64,000 nucleotides of DNA from contig CM035350.1 in the NCBI GenBank assembly GCA_020137815.1, positions 3,113,037-3,177,036 of the forward strand. Reading direction: 5' to 3'. Shown here piece by piece: positions 36,173 to 54,461 of the stretch (position 1 is its first letter; every line of letters starts with the position of its first letter). The position numbers and the translations under genes are program-made. The DNA is from Hormiphora californensis (taxonomy: Eukaryota > Ctenophora > Tentaculata > Cydippida > Pleurobrachiidae). The notes under the pieces are model-generated. The model had not been told where the DNA came from, searched no databases, and saw only the letters and a program-made list of their open reading frames with translations.

Positions 36173-39100
36173 CTAAGCGAAGTTAATACTTTCTAGAATT
36201 GAATTCACCAGGTTCTCCGCCTCCATATTCCTTGTTGCTGCTGATGCCGACAGTGCTGTTACAATACTTTGTGGTCTGGCTGGATACGTCCCAGGGGCTG
36301 GGGCTCCAGCAAGTAGCCCAGCCGGTACAATACCCCCTAATTGCCTGGTCGATACTCCCGGGGCTCCTGCCAGGAGTCTACTCGGCCCAGTGTGTGGTGA
36401 CATGCTCTCCATGCCAGCCGCTGGGGCACCTGCCAAAAGACTCGGCGCTGTTGTTTTCGTGTAACCTGTACCACTGGAACCCATTGCTGGGGCTCCGGCC
36501 AATACCCGGGGTGCAGGAGCAGTTGGAGGAGTCATTGCCTCCTCAATAAGAGATGTCGCTTCCACCATATCTGAAATAATGTATTGGTCTAGGCTGGGGT
36601 GATCTAGGGTGAACTGGAAGGGGATCAGGAGTGTACCGAGAAACAGGGTGATCTTTACATATCGTTAACCATTAAATAGTACGAAAGGAACGTGGCGGAC
36701 AGAGTTGAGAGTTGCTATACTAACCGTTGTCAGTAAAGTTTTCTCCCAAAGTATCTCCTATTCTCATCAACTCTTTAGAAATAGCCTTATGCTTTTGGGC
36801 CTTAGCGAGCTCCGATGTTATGTTTCGGAAGTCCGTACTAATGTTCTTTATGATACCGCTGTGGCCAAGACTCTGAGAATAAGTATGGTTAGATTTAGTC
36901 CAAAAACCAATTAAATAAATTAGTTTGGATGCCCGGGCCCATGTGGTGTCACGGGGTTAAAACTTGCCAGTGCCATGATACTGATATAAAATAGGCCATG
37001 GCTATAATACTAATTACAGAAGTCGGCCACTGTTTTGATTGGTTAGGTAATTGTTTTGATTGTACCTTGAAGTGTTTATGTAGAGATGAGACATGGACAA
37101 ATCCTTTCTTGCAGTTAGCACATGAGAACTGTTTGATACCAATATGGGTGGGGAAGTGGGCCGTCAGATTGCTATGTACCGAGAACCGCTTCTCTGAGGG
37201 GGGGAGAAGGTAGAGTTAAACGCCTTTTAAAAACTAGCAAGCTGGGGCGCCACGATCAGTTGGTAAAGGGTATCCTCTCTACTCGGAAGGGTTTTACATG
37301 TGATCTGATCCTACCCATATCTACTAGATCTAGTATGAGACACCACTCACCAACTGGCTTCTATAATAAAGATTAAAGATCCCTCAAGATAGGGCTCTAT
37401 AGAGCTATATATAGAGGACCCTTGAGTGTAAAACCGGATGCTACACAAACCACACTGTTTACCCCAGCACCGGTCTGTACGAAGGGGGGTTCATTGGACT
37501 CCATGCCATAAGGATCCACCCTTATTGGTAACTAATTGACCAATTTGGGCCACTTAAGGGTACGCTAACCAAAATTTTTTTTCGAGTGCAGGGAAATCTC
37601 TCACCGTAGGGTTGTAGGCCATGCCAAGGAGACCTCAAATATGCAATTTGAGCTCTCAAGTCGAATTCATATTTTTGCTACAGCTGCTTGAAAAATGAAC
37701 TGTAAATACGTTTTTGGCATCTCAAAAAAAATTTTTTAAAGATAGAAGCATGAAAATTTGTGGATTTGAAGAGGACATGAAGGGGAATAACCACAAAAAA
37801 TTTTTTTGCAATCCGAGCTGATTTCCGGTCCCGAGATGGATTTCTTTTTTTCCACTTTAACGCCCTATTTGGCAAAGTTCCGAAAACATGTGAAAGCTGT
37901 AAATTGGTGAAAAGTTTCGTCTAACGATTATCTAAGTGGCCATAAATTTTGGGCGTGTCCTTATTTGAGATAAGCTGTACAGAGTTTTTTTTGTGAAAGC
38001 CGTCATTTCAGAAATAAATAAATTGCCTGTATCTCAAAAACGGCTGATCGTAGAGACCTGAGACTATGCTTAAACGATTCAGAAGGTCCGATTTTGGGTG
38101 GGTCTTCTGAGAGACATTTTGCTCCTACTTCAACCGTTTTTGCTGTAATTGCGAAAAACAAAAAACCATCTTCGCCATCGTGGATTTTTTGTGATTTTGT
38201 TTTTGGTGATTATAGGGACCCATATGGACCAAATAGTGAAGGAATTAGCTTGTTACACATTTTTCCATAGTTTCGGTCCTTTCTTAGCCACAATTCCCTA
38301 ATTACAGGATATTGGAGTTTAGCTTTTGCCCTTTCCATAGAATTTGTTTTTCGCAATTACAGCAAAAAACGGTTGCAGTAGGAGCAAAATGTCTCTCAGA
38401 AGACCCCCCCAAAATCGGACCTTCTGAATCGTTTAAGCATAGTCTCAGGTCTCTACGATCAGCCGTTTTTGAGATACAGGCAATTTATTTATTTCTGAAA
38501 TGACGGCTTTCACAAAAAAAACTCTGTACAGCTTATCTCAAATAAGGACACGCCCAAAATTTATGGCCACTTAGATAATCGTTAGACGAAACTTTTCACC
38601 AATTTACAGCTTTCACATGTTTTCGGAACTTTGCCAAATAGGGCGTTAAAGTGGAAAAAAAGAAATCCATCTCAGGACCGGAAATCAGCTCGGATTGCAA
38701 AAAAATTTTTTGTGGTTATTCCCCTTCATGTCCTCTTCAAATCCCCAAATTTTCATGCTTCTATCTTTAAAAATTTTTTTTTGAGATGCCAAAAACGTAT
38801 TTACAGTTCATTTTTCAAGCAGCTGTAGCAAAAATATGAATTCGACTTGAGAGCTCAAATTGCATATTTGAGGTCTCCTTGGCATGGCCTACAACCCTAC
38901 GGTGAGAGATTTCCCTGCACTCGAAAAAAAATTTTGGTTAGCGTACCCTTAAGGGTACGCTAACCAAAATTTTTTTTCGAGTGCAGGGAAATCTCTCACC
39001 GCAGGGTTGTAGGCCATGCCAAGGAGACCTCAAATATGCAATTTTAGCCCTCAAGTCGAATTCATATTTTTGCTACAGCCGTTTTAAAATCGTCTTGAAA

Positions 39101-42100
39101 ATTTCTGAAAAGACGTTTTTGACACCCTAAAAATACATTTTCAGGGCTAGAAGCTTAAAATTATGGGGATTTGAAGGGGATAGGAAGGTTTATCGACACA
39201 AAATTTTTTATTAAAATCGGTGATGATTTTCGGTCGTGAGATTGATTTACTTTTTTCCCTCTTAAAGGCCCTATTTAGCAAAGTTCCGAAAGTTTGTGAA
39301 GGCTGTAAATTGGTGAAAAGTTGCGTCTAACGATTATCTAAGTGGCCACAAATTTTTGGCGTGTCCTTATTTGAGACAAGTTGTACAGAGCTTTTTTTGT
39401 GAAAGCCGTTTTTTTAGAAATAAAGAAATAGCCTGTATCTCAAAAACGACTGATTTTAGAGACCTGAGACCAAGCTTAAACGATTCAGAAGGTCCGATTT
39501 TGGGGGGGTCTTCTCAGAGACATTTTTCTCCTACTTCAACGGTTTTTGCTGTAATTGCGAAAAAGGATTTAGCAAGAAGGTGGAAAAGCAGCACCAAGCA
39601 GGCTGTCGGAACTCCTCTTTTGCCCTCTTCAAAGGATTTGTTTTTCGCAATTACAGCGAAAACCGTTGAAGTAGGAGAAAAATGTCTCTCAGAAGACCCC
39701 CCCAAAATCGGACCTTCTGAATCGTTTAAGCTTGGTCTCAGGTCTCTAAAATCAGTCGTTTTTGAGATACAGGCTATTTCTTTATTTCTAAAAAAACGGC
39801 TTTCACAAAAAAAGCTCTGTACAACTTGTCTCAAATAAGGACACGCCAAAAATTTGTGGCCACTTAGATAATCGTTAGACGCAACTTTTCACCAATTTAC
39901 AGCCTTCACAAACTTCCGGAACTTTGCTAAATAGGGCCTTTAAGAGGGAAAAAAGTAAATCAATCTCACGACCGAAAATCATCACCGATTTTAATAAAAA
40001 TTTTTGTGTCGATAAACCTTCCTATCCCCTTCAAATCCCCATAATTTTAAGCTTCTAGCCCTGAAAATGTATTTTTAGGGTGTCAAAAACGTCTTTTCAG
40101 AAATTTTCAAGACGATTTCAAAACGGCTGTAGCAAAAATATGAATTCGACTTGAGGGCTAAAATTGCATATTTGAGGTCTCCTTGGCATGGCCTACAACC
40201 CTGCGGTGAGAGATTTCCCTGCACTCGAAAAAAAAATTTGGTTAGCGTACCCTTAAGACATAAAATTGGATCAAACTCTACTTTCATCGACATCGATTTC
40301 AAAATTTTCCGTAGGACGCAACAAGTAAGGTTGGACTCCTAACTGTTAATTTTTTTAGGGGGTGGGACGTGGGTACCTAGTGGGTCTCTGCCAAATAAGC
40401 AAGAATTTTGGCATGGCGTCCAACCAATAAGGTCATGACCGATACAGTCACTGCCAACCAAGGCCCAAGTTCAGCTCTCACTCACCACAATAGGGGCATT
40501 CGTAGGGTCTTTCCCCAGTATGGATCCGATAGTGACGAATCATATTGCTCTGGTGAGCAAAGGCTCTCTTGCATACGTCACACTTGTAAGGTCTTTCACC
40601 TGGAGGATAGAAAATGATGGTGGAGATTCTACAGGCATGAATTAGGGGATCCTCTTATAGAAGAAGATTGGGAAGTAAAGATGGTGTGATAGAGGCTATC
40701 TAGAGTGAAGAGAGAAATAGATATGTGATAAAGGGAAGAGAAAGTTGAGGTACAGTGTATACCTCAATTTTCTCTTCCCTCTATCAAATATCTCTCTCTA
40801 TTTCTCTCTTGGCATACACCGAGAAAGTTGCAATGTACAAAACGAGTTCAATTGTGACCCCCAAAACAAGAAAACCAATCACGTCAAATGTACACGGAAG
40901 AAATACATGCATGTATTTCTTCCGTGTACATTTGACGTGATTGGTTTTCTTGATCCCATGTACATGGGATCATTGTTAAAACACAGACACCTGCCAAAAT
41001 ACTCCAAATATGTATGTACCTGTGTGAACTCTGCGGTGTTCCTTGAGTTTCCAGCTGTTTGAGAACTGTTTCCCGCACTCCTCACAGGACGTCTCATCCT
41101 CTAGAGCGCCGTCCTCCATGTTCTCAGCAGCTGTTGTTGGAATGGGAGGGGGAATGTTGTCAACCACCTGCTCAGACGGCTTGGAGGCGGACATAGTAGA
41201 TGCCTGATCCTGTTGTTGAGGGAAGTTCCCCAGAGTTTGGACATAGTTGCCAGCTGGGGTGGCAAGGCTCTGGGTACCCCCAAGAACTGGGCTTGTCAGC
41301 TGTAGTGGGCCGGATGGTTTGTTGGGGGCTGCTCCGTACGTGTGCAGGAAGCCATCAAGAAGGGCAGTGTTCTTTACGTCGGCATTAGGGGACACTGGGT
41401 CAATCATAGAGAGCTGCTGGACTTGGCTGAGGGTACCACTGTGGGCCCTGACCCGTCTCACTGTGATGCTGTTCGATATAGTAGTCTTAGCAGGAATGGT
41501 TGTCATGGCAACTGTCTCCTTGGTAGAAACAGGAGGATTCTGGTGGGGAGGAGGTGATGTTGTAGGTTCATCAGCTGCTTTACTTTCAGAGCTCACATGT
41601 TTAGCCCTTTTCTTGAGGACCTCTGAATCTGCGTGAATTGTCTTGCGTTCTAGCACAATCATTGGGGTCCTCCTTTCTAGCAAGACGCTTGCAGATTTGA
41701 ACTGTAGTTTGGGCATTGCCGGAACACCTTCTTTTTTCGGGGTAGCAGACGGTGGTGGCGGGTTTAGTAGTGGCGGTTGAGCGGCTTTCAGAGTGGGTAC
41801 CGTCGTTATGTCTATGGCGGTAGTCTGGACAGGACTCACAATCGGCTGAGGTGATTTCTGGACTCCATTTTGATGATTTATCTTCGCAGCATTTTTAAGG
41901 TTTTGTACGGCGTCCTGCAAGTTCGTTTGAATCGTAGTTTGGAGATCGGCTTGGCTGACTGTATCAACTGGGTTCTGAATCTGGGAAGTTGGTCTTAGCT
42001 GGGTATCCATGGAAACTGCAGGTCTCAACTTGGTATTCATGGAAACTGCAGGTCTCATTTGGGTATCCATGGAAACTGCAGGTCTCATTTGGGTATCCAT

Positions 42101-44380
42101 GGAAACTGCAGGTCTCATTTGGGTATCCATGGAAACTGCAGGTCTCATTTGGGTATCCATGGAAACTGCAGGTCTCAACTGGGTATCCATGGAAACTGCA
42201 GGTCTCAACTGGGTATCCATAGAAACGTAAGTGGGTGGCTTCTTAAGCAAATGTCTCATGTGGGTAGGAGACTTGGTTTGTAGATGTTTAGCTAGAACTT
42301 TCTGTGCCTCGAGATGTTGCTTCTTCTGTCTCTGTTTTATTTGTCTCTCTGCTAGCATGTGTTGAGTCCGCACCAAATTCTCCCTGTGGGACTGGAGTTC
42401 CTGGTTGTTTCCTGCCATCAACTGTTTCTGCAGCTCAGGGTGTATCGCCGAGCTATAGTTCTTCCTAAGGACTGCCTCGTCGTGTAGCTGCTGCGGTGTC
42501 TTCTGCAAGACATTGTACCCTAGAGAAGGGGCCATGGATTGTTGGCCGGTGTTCCCCAATTGCTGCTGCATAATCTGGTTTGTACGCTGATCCGCCTCTA
42601 TCTGTCTTAGTTTGGATATCGCTGCTCGCTGCGTCTTTAACAGCCCCGAGTGGTACTGTAGTTCGGATTGGAGTTTCCGAATATTGATCAGCTGGTTCGC
42701 ATCCAGTCCTATAAGATCCTCCGGGGTAAGCTGCTGCCCCATAGTATGGTACTGCTGTTGAAGTAGTCTCTGTTGGTGTTGAAGGGGCCTGAATATTCTG
42801 TTGAATGATCGATTTCAGCTCTTGTAGGTTCTGTTTCAGCGATTTCTTCATGTGAATAGTTCTGCTGAACTTGCTGTAGGCACTTCTCCTTGAGCTTCAC
42901 CAGGAATCCCTCCCCGCCAACACCTCTCCTTAGTCTCTGCACCTGGTTGTCCTGGTGATGGATAATCAGGATTAGAAATATATTTTGTAATGATGCGTGT
43001 CTCTCAAACATATTGACTTTACAGTTTAGATTCTATGATAATGGCCGGGAGGGTAATATACCTTGAACAGAACAAGAAGCTGCATCTCCATGTAGTGTTC
43101 AATGATGTGCAGTTTCAGCTGTTTTTTATCAGAGAACTTGCACCCACACCCATCACACCTGAAAACACGTTTATTATTAGCTGCAGATACTCAGAATTAG
43201 CTGCAGATATACTCAGAATTAGCTGCAGATATACTCAGAATTAGCTCAATAATCCTGAGCTCTTCCTAGAACCCTAGCTAGGTATAACAGGACAGGTGGT
43301 ATAACACAGCTCTGCCACATTCTGTCTGGCGCCGCTGACCCCAATACCCCATCTGAGCGTGCAGCACTGCCAGGACACACTCACACGTATGTGTTGCTGA
43401 GGACACACTCACACGTATGTGTTGCTGAGGACACACTCACACGTATGTGTTGCTGAGGACACACTCACACGTATGTGTTGCTGAGGACACACTCACACGT
43501 ATGTGTTGCTGAGGACACACTCACACGTATGTGTTGCTGAGAACACACTCACACGTATGTGTTGCTGAGGACACACTCACACGTATGTGTTGCTGAGGAC
43601 ACACTCACACGTATGTGTTGCTGAGGACGTGGTGGCAGTCCACGTCGTGTAGTTTGTGCCACAAGAGAGAGTTCTGGTACATGAAGGGAAGGTAACACTT
43701 GAGGCAAGTATACACGCCACACTCATCCTTAGTAACGTCCTTCTGGAGATCTATACCGAGTATAGTTGCCAGTTGATCGTTGTACCACACTAACAACTCC
43801 GCTCCACGTGGTATATTCTTCATCACCTGCAGTGGGAGTCATAGTCAGCTAGAGGGAGCTGGGGGCTCATTTTGAAATGATGGTGTGAGCCACACAAGTG
43901 TAATGCATGTAAGAGCTGCATGAGGGAACAGGGGCATGTTGTACAATTATAGCAGGGGGACTGGAGATGTTGTAGGAAGTGTTGTGTGGCCAGTCTTTTT
44001 ACGAATAAAAGATGTATGTATCCTCCCATTTTACTCACGTAATAATACACCCTGTTATCCTGTTGAAATGCTATTATGTTCTGCTCCTCTTTGCAGCGTG
44101 CCCTGTTCACAAATCCCATCCAATAGTCAGGTATCATGGTGCCATCGGGTTGCCGGTAAAGCTCCCCATTGCCCAAATATGGTCCGTACAGGGTTCCCGA
44201 GGTGATTAGTATCGTTGACCATGCACCGCTCCCCGCTGTAGGGATTTTACTTGGTGCTATCTGGATCCCAATAGGACACTCAACTTGTTGACGGTTGTTA
44301 TTGTAGTTGGTGGAGTTAGGTGGCTGTTGAACCTCTTGTTGTTGTTGCTGCTGTGGCCAGATCTGAGATAAAAAGTAGAA

Positions 44381-44476
<96 letters not shown>

Positions 44477-44875
44477 GCGCAGCTAGATGCTCGTCTCTCT
44501 CTCTCTCTGCTCTACTGCTCTATCTCTCTCGCTCGTCTTCTCCTCTCTCCTCTCTCTCTCTTCTCTCTCTCTCTCTCTCTCTCGCTCTCTTTCTTCTCTC
44601 TCTCTCCTCTCTCCTCTCTCTCTCGTCTCTCTCGCTCTCTCTCTCTCTTCTTCTCTCTCCTTGTCTCCTCTCTCTCTTCTTCTCTCTCTCTATCTTCTCT
44701 CTCTTCTCTCTCTCTCTCTTCTCTCCTCTCTCTCTCTCTCTCTCTCTTCTCCTCCTCTTCTTCTCTCTCCTCTCTAATCTAACTGTGTGCGACAAAAGCG
44801 ATTAAAAACCTGGCTTTGAGGAGCTGCTGTTGCCATGAACTGGTCCACAAAATGTCCATTATGGGCTTTAATCAT
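36173..44875 (-). CDS. PRDM-family PR/SET domain zinc-finger protein
   Basis: Exons (minus): 44875-44810 (tentative first), 44362-44039, 43826-43609, 43158-43062, 42951-41020, 40599-40486, 37193-37066, 36872-36725 and 36570-36173. PR domain: [51 protein letters not shown] and [13 protein letters not shown], followed at once by C2H2-type fingers ([38 protein letters not shown]). The large exon is Gln-rich and coiled coil, with ten-residue SMDTQxRPAV repeats, and ends in the finger CEECGKQF...H. Four more fingers follow ([20 protein letters not shown]), joined by TGERPY linkers. The C-terminus has four LAGAP repeats. The family comprises nuclear transcription regulators, some of them histone methyltransferases. 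Two surplus bases (42856-42857, 42784-42789) break the frame; without them the exons are in frame throughout (about 1140 residues). The PRDM subclass was not assigned. Confidence 0.86.
37558..38948. mobile_element. Giant hairpin (foldback) element A, TTAA-flanked
   Basis: Inverted arms of about 600 bp, nearly identical, around a loop of about 200 bp (about 38150-38360). The outer ends are GGGTACGCTAACCAAAATTT and its complement. TTAA lies at 37554-37557 and 38949-38952, the target of piggyBac-type transposases. Non-coding; in the PRDM intron between the exons at 37193 and 40486. Confidence 0.92.
38953..40252. mobile_element. Giant hairpin (foldback) element B, sharing a TTAA with element A
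   Basis: Same terminal sequence as element A (GGGTACGCTAACC) with arms of about 610 bp and a loop of about 80 bp near 39565-39645. Its interior is a diverged version of element A. TTAA at 38949-38952 is shared with element A and the right TTAA is at 40253-40256. Confidence 0.92.
40700..40806. repeat. Imperfect palindrome in PRDM intron
   Basis: GGGAAGAGAAAGTTGAGGTA and TACCTCAATTTTCTCTTCCC face each other around about 40754, with extended AGAGAGAAATAGA/TCTATTTCTCTCT outer parts. Confidence 0.75.
40867..40952. repeat. Perfect 86-bp palindrome (43-bp arms, no spacer)
   Basis: Centred between 40909 and 40910 (ATACATG/CATGTAT), with outer ends CAAGAAAACC/GGTTTTCTTG. A second, 20-bp perfect palindrome (40952-40971) overlaps its end. 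Both lie in a PRDM intron. Confidence 0.9.
42000..42230 (-). repeat. In-frame 30-bp coding minisatellite in PRDM
   Basis: About eight 30-bp units encode SMDTQ(L/M)RPAV, with one variant [10 protein letters not shown]. The unit length keeps frame, so copy-number change would alter the protein by ten residues at a time. Confidence 0.93.
43180..43242 (-). repeat. ATTAGCTGCAGATATACTCA tandem repeat
   Basis: Three imperfect copies of a 21-bp unit in the PRDM intron just beyond the finger exon ending 43158. Confidence 0.75.
43373..43624 (-). repeat. Nine 28-bp units duplicating the PRDM exon end and its splice donor
   Basis: The unit on the coding strand contains CCTCAGCAACACATACGT|GTGAGTGTGT: the last bases of the SET/finger exon, the GTGAGT donor and some intron. 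The exon border at 43609 falls in the first unit met in transcription, so eight more identical donors follow it. Confidence 0.93.
44380..44777. repeat. (AG)n tract of about 90 bp, then CT-rich low complexity
   Basis: Pure (AG)n at 44382-44473 followed by a purine-to-pyrimidine switch and mixed CT/TTCTC sequence to 44777. It fills the first predicted PRDM intron and can fold back on itself (GA against CT). Confidence 0.95.
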
Positions 44876-45187
44876 ATCACGAGGGCGGGTATGGTTTACA
44901 ATATGTAGCACAGCTTGTGCAGAGCAAAAGTGTTATCATGTAATGTAGGGAGAGGGAGAGGGAGAGAGAGGGAGATGACTTTTAAAGGTCTCCTCATGCC
45001 CCAATCTGGCTCCAGATCCAGGATATGGTTATTGGTGATGCCGCGTGTAGCACTGTAGTTATACACTAAGCAGTGTGTGCAAGGGCTCCTTTTTGTCAAC
45101 ATACACACACATTCATTTGGATAAAATAAATCAAGTTTAATTTCAAAATAATACACGGAAATCATTGTATATTTAATGTATGTATAA
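44876..45187. other. PRDM upstream flank
   Basis: Contains a GGGAGA-rich patch near 44945-44975. No exon or known motif was seen; probably PRDM promoter or 5' UTR. Confidence 0.35.
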
Positions 45188-46019
45188 TAGGGTGTGCTAT
45201 TTCAAATTTTTTTCGACTAGCCCATTCAGTATCTAGCTAATGTGAAACTATGGACAATTCTCTATCACATCAGCAAAACAGAATCGAGATAGTGTTTGTC
45301 AGTTACGTTGGCATCGCGATTTAAAAAGTGTAGTTTTTAACCGAAAAATGGTAAAAACAGGGAAATATGTGTGGTTTTCACCAGTTTTTGACATGTTCTT
45401 GATATCAACTTTTTATGTTCAGGATCGTGTTCAGCACCTCGAAACTGACAAGAATTGATATGCATCATTAGATGATGCTAAAGTTCATTGTTGACCTAAA
45501 AATGTTCATTTTTGACAAAAAATGTTCATTTTTGACAAAAAATGTTCATTTTGGACATGTTCTTAAATTTTGAGAGCTTTTTCATGAACGGGATCGTGTT
45601 CCGCAGGCCAAAATTAGTCGATTACAACCGAAATTTGCTTTCCACCAAGAAAAAACTAAAAAAAATTAAAATTCGTCCCCACGATTCTGCAAGTTGGTAA
45701 AGTTAGCAAGAAAAAAAGGGAGAAAAATTTTTATTTTTGTTCATAAAGTGGATATCTGAAGACTCAAACTGAAAGTAACAGTTGTATAAGTTGTCACGAG
45801 ACGATTTATATGTGTGTTTTGTTCGAAATCACGCCCTAAAACAGACTTTTTGAAATGAATATGCCCATATATGGGCATAGCTCGTGCCAACGTAATTGGG
45901 CCGTGGTAGAGCCAAAACTTTGTGATAAAATGTTTTAGAATGATCGTAGGAGCTCATTTAACCCGATACCAAGTGAAATTTTGAACTAAATTAACCATTT
46001 GAAAAAATAGCACACCCTA
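45188..46019 (-). mobile_element. Non-autonomous TIR element, copy 2 (reverse orientation)
   Basis: The ends are TAGGGTGTGCTATTT and AATAGCACACCCTA. The body is the reverse complement of 7127-7948 with only scattered differences (for instance the CCGTGGTAGAGCC / CCATGGT site), so one or both copies moved recently. Confidence 0.9.
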
Positions 46020-46171
46020 CAGCGTGCGAAAAACTTGATATTATTCACTTTTGTGCCCAGTCAACTTTTGTTCTTAAAATTAAGCTTATACAATGATTGT
46101 ATAAGCTTAATTTTAAGAACAAAAGTTGACTGGGCACAAAAGTGAATAATATCAAGTTTTTCGCACGCTGT
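46019..46171. repeat. Perfect 153-bp palindrome (76-bp arms, 1-nt spacer)
   Basis: Centred on 46095 (ACAAT-g-ATTGT), outer ends ACAGCGTGCG/CGCACGCTGT. It starts exactly where TIR-element copy 2 ends, at the same element terminus that abuts the 7018-7126 palindrome, but the arm sequence is different. Confidence 0.92.
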
Positions 46172-46228
46172 CCCAGTCTTGAATCTTGATGATCAAGTTG
46201 ATCTCCTGGAGAGCAGGGAGTTATCCAA

Positions 46229-53158
<6,930 letters not shown>

Positions 53159-54333
53159 ATTACAAACAAGACCAGCAATAAGAACAGCACAAATGGGAGG
53201 GAATTGTTAGGGAGACTGGGCTGCTAGTGACAGGTTAGCTCCCATTAGTAGATATATAGTGAGACCAATAATAACCGGGTGATGTTGTTGTTTATATCGA
53301 ACACTGTCTGTCACTCAATAATCACTACTTATGTAAAATTGGGGGATTAGATTGGCTAAATTTGTGTTTTAATGAACATAAAAGCACATAATGATATTTT
53401 ACGAAAATACTTTAACAGGGGTTTGGTTTTAAAACCAATATGACGTCATTATGACGTAACAATTAGTACACACACACAAACACACACACACACATACTAG
53501 AGTGTTGATATATAGGTCTACACCTCTCTTCCTTGTCACTATGTGTTCAAACTTTTGCCGACCATTTCGTGTCCTTGTCTTAGATCTCGTCTTATTTTCT
53601 GATTTCTCACGCCCTAGTTTGACACATAATTTCTCAAAGAAATTCAGGCGGCAAAAAGTACCGCTACACCTCTCTCAATTCTCATCTCTCTGAGTGTGTG
53701 TCTCGTAGTGTTCGAGTGTTGCACAGCAGCAGGGGGCGTTTGTAACTCAATATGCTGGACTACCCACCCCCCTTCTTTCTTGGATTGAGTTAACACGATC
53801 CATGATGTCCAACGGTCTCCATTGTTACAGAGCTCCTTCACACTGGGTGCTTCTACAGCATTCCATTAGTGTGCAGCACTCTGTTGTTATTGTCCCCCTG
53901 TGGGGGGGGGGGGGTGTTATTGTCCCCCGTGTTATACCTGACTGCACTCACTGTGTAATAAGCTGCTGGGGCTCTGTTACAGTGGGTATTATAATTGGTG
54001 GGGGGATAAACAACAGCTGGGGGGTTTAGGGGGATACTGGATCACATGGAACACTCTTGTATTTGTACTCTCGTATTGGCTCAGGGAGAGGTCGCAGAGA
54101 GATATTAACATGTTAATTTCCCCCCAAATAAATCTGAAGAGGTCCTACTACTAGGTTACTCCTTCTCTCTCTCTACGTATTGAATTAGAACACTTCTCAC
54201 ACTGCAGCGGCCAGTGCTGGGTGAAACCCAGAACAGTTCTTAGTGTATACGGATGTGAATCACGCTGCCACTTGGTGTACACCTAGCCTCTCTCCCTTCG
54301 TCTAGTGCATTCCTCTCTCTGTCGCTATAATAT

Positions 54334-54389
<56 letters not shown>

Positions 54390-54403
54390 TCTCTCTCTCT
54401 ATA

Positions 54404-54461
<58 letters not shown>

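Noticed and set aside
37231-37300. tRNA-like A box (ATCAGTTGGTAAAGGG) suggesting a tRNA gene or SINE head
   Set aside because: No convincing B box, acceptor stem or cloverleaf follows; too weak to call.
39356-39849. Long ORFs on both strands (160 and 111 codons) encoding nearly the same peptide
   Set aside because: They are the two arms of foldback element B read on opposite strands; the peptide similarity follows from the palindrome, not from a gene.
43373-43624. CRISPR-like direct repeat array
   Set aside because: The units are contiguous without unique spacers and lie in an animal gene; it is a minisatellite.
44320-44805. 161-codon Ser/Leu and Arg/Glu ORFs
   Set aside because: Translations of (AG)n/(CT)n repeats; the same applies at 52.1, 54.3, 57.4, 59.2 and 59.8 kb.
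53441-53459. CRE pair as the shared promoter element of Kv and ABLIM
   Set aside because: TGACGTCA also occurs near 1668 and 6451 without promoter context; recorded only as part of the intergenic note.
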